Source: Euperipatoides rowelli (lineage: Eukaryota; Onychophora; Udeonychophora; Euonychophora; Peripatopsidae). From it: a stretch of 12,200 bases of DNA. Made by a program: the position numbers and the translations under genes. Below the pieces are notes generated by a model. That model saw only the letters and a list, made by a program, of their open reading frames with translations. It was not told where the DNA came from and did not search any database. Location of the stretch: NCBI GenBank assembly GCA_003024985.2, contig PXIH01S0036307.1; one strand, given 5' to 3'. Shown piece after piece: positions 1-7,304 of the stretch. The stretch's first letter is position 1, and every line of letters starts with the position of its first letter.

Positions 1-418
1 ATACCTATAACGCGTTATTTTTAATTAAGTTACTACCTAAGTCTGGCGAAAACTTAGAAAATATTTAAAAAAAATATATATTTATTTAATTTATTCAAAA
101 TGGCAGATAAAATGGTGGATGGTGTCATCTTGGAAATTTTTTTTTTAAAAAAAAGTAATTTATTCAAAATTGTGGACAAGATGGTGGCCATCTTATCACA
201 TGACCCTAAAGTTCTATAAAGATGGGGTTTGAAGTCTTAGGTAATTAACATATGTCATAGCTTAACATGTTAGGCATGTTGGGGGGGGGAGACATGTTAG
301 AACAGGTTAAAGGAGGGAAAAGTGTGGACCGCTGATTCTTCCAAACAAATCACATGGGGTACTATACCGTATAAAAACCCCATGAAAAAAATATAAAGCA
401 CTATCTTCTCGAGAGCCA
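1..418. other. AT-rich 5' flank with ATGGC-containing repeat
   Basis: No gene is visible here. Positions about 95-230 contain the word aatttattcaaaatggc followed by a T-run/A-run and further atggtgg and gatggcc-like words. The same arrangement recurs at about 11710-11790, so this is probably part of a dispersed repeat. Positions 267-298 contain three CATGTT words flanking a run of nine G. The last part is the promoter region of the first reading frame, with a TATA box at 370-377. Confidence 0.5.
370..377 (+). promoter_or_regulatory. TATA box of first reading frame
   Basis: TATAAAAA lies 42 bases upstream of the ATG at 419. The spacing leaves room for a start site near 400 and a short leader. 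A similar TATAAAAA precedes the third reading frame at 1801, which supports both as real core promoters. Confidence 0.5.
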
Positions 419-472
419 ATGAGAATGAACCCTAACATTTCAACCGGCGTAGAAGCCCTCAACGTTATGTCC

Positions 473-652
473 AGTGGAGAGAGGGAGACCTTATTGAGTT
501 AAGAGATAGGTGGGTTACTAGGGACAATGGTGCGGAATGAGATCACCGATCTTAAGATACCAAGTGGAGAGATAGAAACCTTAATGAGCCAAGAGATAGA
601 TGGACTACTAGTGACATTGATGCGGATAGAGATCGCCGATCTTGAGCAGCTA
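473..652 (+). repeat. 90-bp (30-codon) tandem duplication in exon 1
   Basis: Two adjacent 90-base copies (473-562 and 563-652) lie in the same reading frame. Shared residues include SGE, ETL, EI-GLL and E/I-DL. The copies differ at many codons, so the duplication is old. The tenth codon is TAA in copy 1 and CAA in copy 2. Confidence 0.75.
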
Positions 653-740
653 ATCACCGCTCAAACTGATGTGATATTTCTCGCTACCAGAGAGAAATTA
701 AAACTGGAGCAGCAATTAGAGGTCAAGACAAAAGAAGTTG

Positions 741-840
741 GTATGTATAAAATTAAAATATTTTTTCTAAGTGTATTATTTTATTAGGTTAGATGTTATA
801 TATTCATTATTTTTTTCTTTCTCTGTTTCATTATTCATAG
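741..840 (+). other. 100-base spliceosomal intron (predicted)
   Basis: The donor is G|GTATGT at 740-746. The acceptor is a long pyrimidine-rich stretch ending in TTCATAG at 840. Exon 1 ends after the first base of a codon and exon 2 supplies the next two bases, so removing the intron preserves the frame. In-frame read-through would end at TAG/TAA codons inside the intron. Confidence 0.65.
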
Positions 841-1091
841 AAAATTTCAAGCCCTTTATGCCGCAACCAGAAGTGATCACCATCACGGATTCGCCGCCGC
901 AATCACCAGCCGTTACCACATGCCGAGACGGCAACAAACTGATCCCTGCTCCATATGGAAATAATTTCATCCAGCGTTTTATTCCATGAAGCATATAAAG
1001 ATGTGGGTATTCTGGCTGTGATGATTTAGCAATGGAGAATTCCAACTAATGTGCCATCACCGGCCACGACTATGATGGGTTCGCGCAAAGA

Positions 1092-1367
1092 ATGCCTTAT
1101 GTCTACGAGTATGAGCTCACTCAATTACCGTCCGGAGACTCCACTGTATTACCGTCACTAGATTCCGTATTTCCATCACTAGATTCCATCTTACCATCAC
1201 TAGACCCCATCTTATCCAATCCAATGCTGACATCAATGCATAATGAATGCGCTTCTACACCGGATAAGATAGCCTCTACACCGAATGAGATACCACCTAC
1301 CCAAGATGAGATACCCTCTACGCCGGATAATCAATCTATCCGAGATCATTACTCCCTCTTCAAATGA
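1092..1367 (+). CDS. Unrecognised Pro/Ser-rich frame with 7-residue repeats
   Basis: This 91-codon frame starts at ATG 1092 and is open upstream to 1050. The product is acidic and Pro/Ser/Thr-rich. It has two seven-residue repeat blocks: three copies of a PSLDS-type unit (1152-1214) and four copies of a STPDxI-type unit (1254-1337). It lies on the same strand as the unit at 419-989, and its stop overlaps the start of the next frame (ATGA, 1364-1367). Between 990 and 1091 all three plus frames hold stops, so either a separate start at 1092 is used or the block is one longer gene broken by shifts. The family is not recognised. It may be pseudogenic. Confidence 0.4.
   Translation: MPYVYEYELTQLPSGDSTVLPSLDSVFPSLDSILPSLDPILSNPMLTSMHNECASTPDKIASTPNEIPPTQDEIPSTPDNQSIRDHYSLFK
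1152..1214 (+). repeat. 21-bp tandem repeat, 3 copies
   Basis: Three 21-base units of the type ccatcactagattccatctt stand at 1152-1172, 1173-1193 and 1194-1214. Each encodes a seven-residue PSLDSxL-like unit in the 1092 frame. Differences between units fall at several codon positions. Confidence 0.8.
1254..1337 (+). repeat. 21-bp tandem repeat, 4 copies
   Basis: Degenerate 21-base units begin at 1254, 1275, 1296 and 1317, of the type tctacaccggataagatagc. They encode STPDKIA, STPNEIP, PTQDEIP and STPDNQ-like units. The period matches the 1152-1214 block, but the sequence is unrelated. Confidence 0.75.
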
Positions 1368-1552
1368 AGAAAAGAAGTTACATCTTTAAATGTTACGATA
1401 GCTGTTGTAACCAGCCTGAAATAGAAGGGACATATTTCTGTGGTGAACATTACCCGTGTAATCAATTGGGACACCTGGAACTCTACAACAAATATTACGG
1501 AGTTAAAACTCCCATTAAGCGACAAAGGGTATACAGTATATTCCGCTCATGA
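1364..1552 (+). CDS. Small basic Cys/His-rich frame, possible zinc binder
   Basis: This 62-codon frame overlaps the preceding stop by ATGA. The N-terminal half has Cys10, Cys14, Cys15, Cys26, His29 and Cys32. The pattern C-x3-CC-x10-C-x2-H-x2-C, with the core YFCGEHYPC, suggests a small zinc-binding fold. The C-terminal part is basic and tyrosine-rich (IKRQRVYS). The overlap with the 1092 frame may be a real compact gene arrangement, as in many DNA viruses. It may instead mark a one-base shift in a formerly single gene. No family is recognised and no polyadenylation signal is obvious directly after it. Confidence 0.4.
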   Translation: MKKRSYIFKCYDSCCNQPEIEGTYFCGEHYPCNQLGHLELYNKYYGVKTPIKRQRVYSIFRS

Positions 1553-1610
1553 AAAGAAAAAAGCAATGCGTTAAACCCCAGCCTAAAAAGTGTTAATTAA
1601 TGAAACCCAA

Positions 1611-1788
1611 GAAGTAATCTTGTTGGTTCATCAGCCAATCAAAAACTGAAGAAGTAATCTCAATGGTTCATATCTTCTCAGCCAATCAAAACCCAAGAAG
1701 TAATCTCATTGGTTCATAACTTCTCAGACAATCAAAACCCAAGAAGTAATCTCATTGGTTCATATCTTCTCAGCCAATCATATAACAG
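1611..1788 (+). promoter_or_regulatory. 46-bp repeat array carrying CCAAT boxes (4 units)
   Basis: Units start at gaagtaatct at 1611, 1651, 1697 and 1743; the first is 40 bases and the others 46. A full unit has an inverted CCAAT (ctcATTGGttc, at 1708 and 1754) and a direct one (agCCAATca, at 1635, 1682 and 1774). Some copies are mutated (gaCAATca in unit 3, caatgg in unit 2). CCAAT flanked by CA/AG is the known NF-Y binding context. The array ends 13 bases before a TATA box, so it reads as an upstream activating region for the frame at 1892. Confidence 0.7.
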
Positions 1789-1800
1789 ATGAGTGTACTA

Positions 1801-1808
1801 TATAAAAA
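1801..1808 (+). promoter_or_regulatory. TATA box of third reading frame
   Basis: TATAAAAA (in ctaTATAAAAAtc) sits just after the CCAAT repeat array and 83 bases before the ATG at 1892. The arrangement of multiple CCAAT boxes followed by TATA is a strong class II promoter layout. Confidence 0.6.
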
Positions 1809-1891
1809 TCAATTTTTTTTTCTAACATTATTTCACTGCTGATACTAACTAGTTGAACTTTGTGCTATTTTACAAGTACTATTGAAACATC

Positions 1892-2537
1892 ATGAGTTAT
1901 CCCATCATTCCTGAAAATAGAAGTTCACTGCAACCTTTGAATCTTTATACCAATACACTCTATATGGCGGGCGATGGACCTACCAATCATTATACAGGCC
2001 CATCTAGCAGGAATCGAACATCCTCACCACCGACTGCAGGGGGCACACCCTGAAGGTAATACTCCATTGGACTTTAATGAAATTCAAACTTCGATTTCTC
2101 TTCTAAGATCCAAAATGGGAAAAAAAAATTAATTTCAAAGATCAGTTCAGTGTCGGCTGTCTGGCGATTGCCGGGGGCCCATAGGGTCGGGGGCTGTTTA
2201 AAAATAAATTATAATTTTATTTAGTAATTAACGAAAAATAAAAGTTATCATGAATGCAGGGCCCTCACATTGTAAGGGGTGGATGGGTCTGTAGTCCCAA
2301 TTCCCCCCTCCCCCAATATTTGAAAAAAATACGTAATTAAAAAATGGCTGGCTACAGCTCTGGGGTCAAGGGCCCTTGACCACTCTCAGCTGGGGGCCCA
2401 AAGAGCCACCATGCTGACACTGGATTAGTTAACTTATAATCATATTAAATGTGTTTATGCCATGATGAAAGAACTACAAAAGAAACTTGAATCTCGCATT
2501 CATCAACAATGGACTGTATTAATTATTTTAACGTTAT
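1892..2537 (+). pseudogene. Third unrecognised gene, frameshifted and split by a MITE
   Basis: The intact part is ATG 1892 to TGA 2051-2053 (53 codons, Pro/Ser/Asn/Thr-rich, starting MSYPIIPEN). The next frame is open from 2043 to 2132 and begins at the G-run 2039-2043. A third frame is open from the A-run 2120-2128 up to 2147, and it is in register with the open segment 2431-2537 on the far side of the MITE at 2148-2422. The last segment is coiled-coil-like (MMKELQKKLESRIHQQW). Each break falls at a homopolymer or at the insertion, which is the pattern of a decayed coding sequence. An alternative is splicing at AAG|GTAATA (donor at 2056), with 1892-2055 as a first exon. The function is unknown. 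It belongs with the block starting at 419 by strand, composition and promoter type. Confidence 0.45.
2148..2422. mobile_element. 275-bp hAT-like MITE with 8-bp target duplication
   Basis: The left end is CAGTGTCGGCTG and the right end, read inversely, is CAGTGTCAGCAT. The flanks are GATCAGTT (2140-2147) and GATTAGTT (2423-2430), an 8-base duplication with one mismatch. Termini beginning CAGTG and an 8-base duplication are characteristic of hAT transposons. Inside are GC-rich ggggcccat-type words near both ends and no coding capacity. It is inserted in the third reading frame, so it postdates that gene's arrival. Confidence 0.75.
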
Positions 2538-2650
2538 CAGGGCTCGAAATAAGCGGTATCGCATCGCAATTTGCGAAGTAAAACTAGGTCATTTGCTAAC
2601 CACTTTGCCATTCCCATCGCAAAACATTGCTAATCAAATAGCCTAATTTA
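2538..2650 (+). mobile_element. Possible transposon terminus (CAGGGCTCGAAAT)
   Basis: The word CAGGGCTCGAAAT at 2538-2550 resembles the CAG-initial ends of some non-autonomous hAT-type elements, and it starts exactly where the third coding relic stops looking coding. No inverse partner (atttcgagccctg) and no matching 8-base duplication were found in the window. The element would therefore be truncated or the match accidental. Confidence 0.25.
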
Positions 2651-2913
2651 TTTTAAATGTTTGTTTTAATTATTTTCTCAATCTTAAAAATTAATTCTCA
2701 TTTGAAAAAAAAAAAAAAAACTAGACGCTACAATAAAATGTAGGCCTGGCCTATTCTAAATGCGGCCACGTTAGATAAAACTAGCCTACATTTTGAGAAA
2801 TCATATCACTCTATGATTAAAAGCAAAATTCTAAATTAAATCAAATTAAAGAATTTTAAATGTTTGTTTTAATTATTTTCTCAATCTTAAAAATTAAATT
2901 TCATTTTAAAAAA
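2651..2913. repeat. Direct repeat of about 61 bp, 202 bp apart
   Basis: Positions 2651-2711 and 2853-2913 are nearly identical, starting with ttttaaatgtttgttttaat and ending in an A-run. The DNA between them contains an 11-base perfect inverted repeat, aaaatgtaggc (2735-2745) with gcctacatttt (2784-2794). This may be a local duplication or part of an unrecognised AT-rich element. Confidence 0.6.
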
Positions 2914-3760
2914 AAATCTGGCTATCAAACTTCACATCAATATTCCTACAAAAATTAGCCAATCATTTGTCGGTTAACAAATCAACTCCTAAGTGATTAT
3001 TCCATTCGCACTGTCTAACACACGGTAGTAAAAAGATCAGCAGGTTGTACTAAGTATATTAAATTAGGCTATTCATTTCGTTTTAGAAATCAATTGGCTT
3101 AGATTGTTCAGCTTATTTTTTTTAAAGTAATTAAACTTTCCAAAATTATATTTTTTAGGAATATTGCTGTGAAGTTTATATTAGTTTAGTTTGATAGCTA
3201 GACGCTAGTTATTGTAATCTATCAATAAAGAAATATTAAAATTTAAATATTTATTTGCACATTTATCTTATATACAGGTATTTTAATACCGGTAATAAAA
3301 ATTTTTTTTTTAATAAACCTCCATATACTGCATGTAGCTTCTGTGAATAACGTTGAATCAGACTGTTGCTTTTGTTGAATCAAATAATAATAAAATAATA
3401 ACAAAACAAAAGAAACCTGTAAATTAAAAGTAAAAGTTTTAACTTACATGGTGCTCTTACTTGGCACATTTATCAGCCAATCTTTATTGATGTGTGACAT
3501 CATGTTTTAGTGTGTACCAGCCATAATGGAATTTTCAAGATAATTTCCTAAAGTTTTGGGAAGCATCTCCAATCAAGGGTGCCGTTTTGAAAAACAACCG
3601 TTTTAAGGAATTCAGATTCTAGCCAAACAAGAGCGCCAGGTCAGTTTTGCAATGCATTGTGGTAAATTTAAGGTTTACTAACATGGAGCTGAACAATAGC
3701 ACCACCCCATTTCCCCCCAAACGAATAAGAGCGCATGTGCCCTTGCTCGGCATTTTACGG
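2914..3760. other. Gene-free AT-rich stretch
   Basis: No reading frame, RNA gene or repeat family could be supported here. Short palindromic words such as tagacgcta occur near 2721 and 3199. The stretch lies downstream of the 3' end of the ANKRD40-like gene and beyond the broken genes on the left. Confidence 0.4.
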
Positions 3761-3815
3761 TATATATATACAGTATAATATATACTGTATACTGTACAGT
3801 ATACAGTACAGTACA
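3761..3815. repeat. Palindromic TA/TACTGTA microsatellite
   Basis: A run of tatata passes into alternating tactgta and tacagta words. Because tacagta is the complement of tactgta, the tract can fold on itself. Open frames on both strands across it are consequences of the repeat and not genes. Confidence 0.75.
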
Positions 3816-3842
3816 TTGTTTAATAGTTATTTTATAGAACTG

Positions 3843-3848
3843 TTTATT
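3843..3848 (-). terminator. Candidate poly(A) signal of ANKRD40-like gene
   Basis: The plus-strand word TTTATT reads AATAAA on the minus strand, about 305 bases past the stop codon at 4152. It is the first canonical hexamer I see downstream of that stop. In AT-rich DNA such words are common, so the assignment is tentative. Confidence 0.3.
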
Positions 3849-4151
3849 ATTTTTAACCACTGGAGCATGAATACAAAATATAAGGACGATTTGAGAATCA
3901 TCATGTCATATAAGTTAATACTCATTTTTAGTTTGCACAAAACAGGATTGTCATTAGATAGGAGATAGTGTTCTAAAACAGGAGACATAGAGACCATTTT
4001 ATACTGAAATACAGTAGCTGTCTGTCATCCCTTACAAAATGTTCATCTTGACAAAATATTTTATAAAGCTACTCTAGGTCATTAATGTCCTGGGTTTTAT
4101 ATACAAGAAAATATATGCTTGGCATATGTGTTAGGAATTTCATAGTAGCGA

Positions 4152-4492
4152 CTAATAAAGGATCGTTGTATTTGTGCATGGTGGAGAAACTAAAGACATT
4201 GGACTACTGCCTGTCATGAACTGGTTGTGATTGGGTTTCATATTGGAGCATGATACCTTGTTGTTGAGAACCAACTCGAGTTCCTGAAAGTCTTTTAACC
4301 TACGAACATCTTTATCTTTTCTAATGATGGTATCAGGAAGTTTGCGGACTTTTTGCACACCTTTACGGTCAACTTGCAGTTCCTGACAACAGACTATCAG
4401 CAATGCTTCATAACTCAGGTTTGAATGAAGTAACTCCACTTCAATGAAGTCTCGTTCAACATCATTAGCCAGACGTACTTTTACGACCAATT
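4152..4492 (-). CDS. ANKRD40: ANKRD40-like protein, last coding exon
   Basis: The minus-strand exon follows the acceptor TTTATCTTTACAG and begins in phase 1 (AA|TTG GTC GTA). It codes for ELVVKVRL... and ends with TAG at 4152-4154, about 113 residues. The core (DFIEVEL, VCCQEL, VRKLPDTIIRKDKDV, LKDFQELELVL) matches my memory of the conserved C-terminal region of ankyrin repeat domain protein 40. The last residues, ending PCTNTTILY, resemble the vertebrate C-terminus ending in ...LTY. The vertebrate protein has N-terminal ankyrin repeats, which are absent from this window. The molecular role of this C-terminal region is not well established. No disabling mutation is seen, so the gene is probably functional. 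Confidence 0.85.
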
Positions 4493-6504
4493 CTGTAAAG
4501 ATAAATATTTTAAATTAATGCAGAAAGAATCAACAGCAAAAATTCAATAGATACAAAGTATTACTAAAAAATACAGATTTTTTATATGGTTATGAAATGC
4601 AATTGGTAAAAAATGGATTGAAAATATTATCATAATCCCTCCTTCCCTGTGGGATGGCCACTATCTCACTATGTGTAATAGACCTTTATCAGGACCATTT
4701 CTTCCCCTTACTGCAAGAGCTAGAAAAATTAATAAAATATTTCTCATTGGATTTATTAATATTTAAAATTAGGAAATATAGTAATTTAAATTTAGAGCCA
4801 GAGGGTGCTGGCCATTTACGATGGTATTTTAAGGAAACATATTCTATTTTAATGAGTTCTGCACTTTGATGAAATGATTCTGGCTTTTATTATCTTGTGT
4901 AAATTAAAAATTACAAACTTAAATTTAGAAAGTAAAATCTTTGTTCTGTGTTATCAAGATTGTCCAGTTATAGTCTGAACTTAAAATGAACAATAAACAA
5001 ATATTTAAAAAAGATTTTTAATAGAAATAAATATTAAATTTTCCCAAATTAGATTTCATTAAATAGTGACAAAAAAATTATAAAATATTGGACAATTGGT
5101 GAACATATTAGAGCTGGTCCATTAGAGATAGCTTTTGGGTATCTATTTAACCCTCCAGAATTTTGATGTTCTGGCTAGAAAGTTAATTACAATAATGATA
5201 AATTAGGATTAATCAGCATATTTGAGGAAAACCATTGATTTCTATTAGCATAATTCAGATAACGATAACCTGCTTTCACTCAAATCCTATAAAAGTTGGC
5301 AGTGAAAATAATTTCAAAGTCTAAAACATGGATAGCAAAGTTGTTTGTACAGTGTCAACTGATTGATCTGTTGCCATTTGCTCATTCTCTGATTAATTTT
5401 TCTTAGAATGAAAAGGAATATGTTGTCTGGTTCTAAATGTCAGTGTCATTTAGTAAAGCCAAGAAAGGAGAATGACTCTACTATCTGTTATGTTAGAGTC
5501 TTAGATGCTCATTTAATGAAGTCAGAAGTAAAACAGGATAACTATGCTGTCTGTTTCATGCTTGTGTCTTGGATTATCATGTAGTGAAGTCAGCAGTAAT
5601 AAATGATTATAACTTGTTTCATGCAAGAGTTGTAGATGCCTTTTTCATAAAGCCAGGAAATGAGAAGAGATAATGACTACTAGTATGTCATTGGCTTCTT
5701 GTTTGAGTCTTAGATGTTTAATTAGTAAAGCAATAAAATGAGAAAGGATAATGACTATGCTGCCTGTTAGGCTAGGACCGCACTAGAGTTTAAACGTTAC
5801 CGGTACGTCTAATAATTGGGACCCTTCAAACGTGTTAAAAACTTGGGACCGCACTAGCGTTTGAAATGTAACGTTTTCAGTATTAGATACTGGCTACTCT
5901 GACACAAATCATAGAAGCTATTTATTATATACGGTACACAATATTCCAAGGTGTAAGAATTATCTTGTAAGTTGAATGCAATTTCATTTTATTGATATGT
6001 TTAGCCTAATTAAGTCTCCTACAAAAGTACAAATTCAATAAAAAAAAAACTCCTGCCTATATTATTATTCAAATATCCCAAGAGACATTTATTTCCATGC
6101 TGAATGAAAATGAAAACAGCGCATATTCTTTCTAGATTGCGTAATAAATTTAGCTATTAGCCATTCATAAGCGAATTTAAAGAATGAAATTAGAAACTTG
6201 GTTTCTGAAACAAGCAATTAGCTGTCTGTTGTGCTATTTTGGGAAAAAAAAAAAGCCAGACATTTATGTTCATGTTCTTCCAGGTCTTTTGTCAGAAAGA
6301 AAGAAACAAACACAATATCTATGTCCGTAGCAGGATTTAATTATAGCCGCCGCCTTCTCCACCCATAGCTTTATTGAATATCTGAACTTATCTAAAGATT
6401 GACCTAAACATCCTAGTATATACAGTTTACTTGAAAAATTAGTATCTCAAATCATTGCTAAGAAAAAGTTAAAACACACAAACACAATAAATTCCTCATC
6501 TTCA

Positions 6505-6620
6505 AACCATCTATCAATAAAGGAGGACTATCTCTCTCTTTGTGAAGAGACATCATCTCCTCAACCATCTATCAATAAAGGAGGACTATCTCTTTCTTTG
6601 TGAAGAGACATCATCTCCTC
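6505..6620. repeat. 58-bp tandem duplication inside the MITE
   Basis: Two adjacent copies (6505-6562 and 6563-6620) start aaccatctatcaataaagg and differ at a single base (ctctctct against ctctttct). The near identity indicates a recent slippage or duplication event. Confidence 0.9.
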
Positions 6621-6815
6621 AAAACTTTATTAACACTTTCTTTAGTTGTATATATAAAAAAAAACATTTTTTTTACTAAATCTCTCTTTGTAAACAAATT
6701 GTCTATTGTCTATATAAATCCATTATCCATATTTATTTGCTAAAAAATAAATATGAAATATATCTATATTGTAAAAATTATATAAGCTGTATAACTGGAT
6801 TAATATAAATAAAAA

Positions 6816-6858
6816 AAAGAGAATAATCAATAATTGAACATTATTGATTATTCTCTTT
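6816..6858. repeat. Perfect 18-bp hairpin, 7-base loop
   Basis: The arms aaagagaataatcaataa (6816-6833) and its exact complement (6841-6858) flank ttgaaca. It lies within the Harbinger-like MITE, a short way inside the innermost right-hand terminal motif. Confidence 0.9.
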
Positions 6859-7304
6859 AATTCGATAAGCGCGATGTTTAAGCACCTAGTGCAGACTCAC
6901 TCATTTGACTGCAGCTTATTTTGATCAAGGTGTGAAAGCCTCACGTTTAAATGTACTAATAGAAACGCAGTACTGGACATTTGGGAGGCGTCTCAAGCAT
7001 CTAGTGCGGTCTCTCTCTCATATGAACTGATGAATTATCAACCAGGCGCTTAAACTGAACGTTTAAACGTGATGTTTAAACGCCTAGTACAATCCTACCC
7101 TTAGTTAGAGTAGCCAGGAGGAGAGTAGGGATAATGATTATGTGGTGAGTTTCATGTCGTTGTCTTAGATGATCATTTAATAAAGGATGCGATAAGAAGG
7201 GGTAATGACTTAGATGTCATTTATTCCAATGTCTTAGATGTTCATTTAGTGAAGCCAAAGAGTGAGAATGCTAAGCTGTTTGCTCAATTAGTGGAGTCAG
7301 GAAG

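Larger units (their letters stand above)
419..989 (+). pseudogene. Two-exon unrecognised gene with in-frame stop
   Basis: Exon 1 runs 419-740 and exon 2 runs 841-989, joined across a GTATGT...TTCATAG intron. Both sides are phase 1 and the join makes a GAA codon, so the spliced frame continues to TGA at 987-989 (156 codons plus stop). Exon 1 contains a 30-codon direct repeat (473-562 and 563-652). The first copy has TAA at 500-502 where the second has CAA, so the full frame is broken at codon 28. Initiation at the in-frame ATG at 527 would avoid the stop and give about 120 residues. The exon 1 product is hydrophilic with a possible coiled coil near its end (REKLKLEQQLEVKTKEV). Exon 2 is Pro/Thr/Ser-rich. 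I do not recognise the family. Base composition is less AT-rich than the surroundings. A relic of an endogenised virus or large transposon is possible but unproven. Confidence 0.55.
5770..7100. mobile_element. 1.33-kb PIF/Harbinger-like MITE
   Basis: The left end reads GGCTAGGACCGCACTAG and the right end, inverted, reads GGGTAGGATTGTACTAGG. Both are followed within about 20 bases by GTTTAAAC. The flanks are TTA (5767-5769) and TTA (7101-7103), the 3-base T(T/A)A duplication typical of PIF/Harbinger elements. Additional copies of the CTAGTGCGGTC word lie inside each end (5845-5857 direct; 6886-6896 and 7001-7011 inverted), so the ends are composite. No transposase frame is visible, so it is non-autonomous. 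Closing the element at one TTA restores a tandem unit. Confidence 0.7.
5405..7304. repeat. Degenerate tandem array, about 63-76 bp period, split by a MITE
   Basis: About eight diverged units share the core gtcttagatgttcatttagt followed by gaagccag, an A/G-rich part and ataatgactatgctg. Starts of the tcattta core are near 5446, 5509, 5577, 5641, 5717, 7173 and 7242. Units at 5405-5769 and 7104-7304 belong to the same array, separated by the insertion at 5770-7100. No coding potential is seen in any frame. Confidence 0.7.

Noticed and set aside
776-1045. Minus-strand 89-codon frame
   Set aside because: It is a shadow of the plus-strand exon 2, whose splice sites and frame are coherent.
2735-2794. 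tRNA-derived SINE between gtaggc/gcctac arms
   Set aside because: No A-box or B-box promoter words were found.
3619-3968. Open frames on both strands across the TACTGTA tract
   Set aside because: They depend on the palindromic microsatellite and lack any coding signature or conservation hint.
4654-4869. 71-codon plus-strand frame
   Set aside because: It lies in the ANKRD40-like intron and has AT-driven composition, no promoter and no recognised motif.
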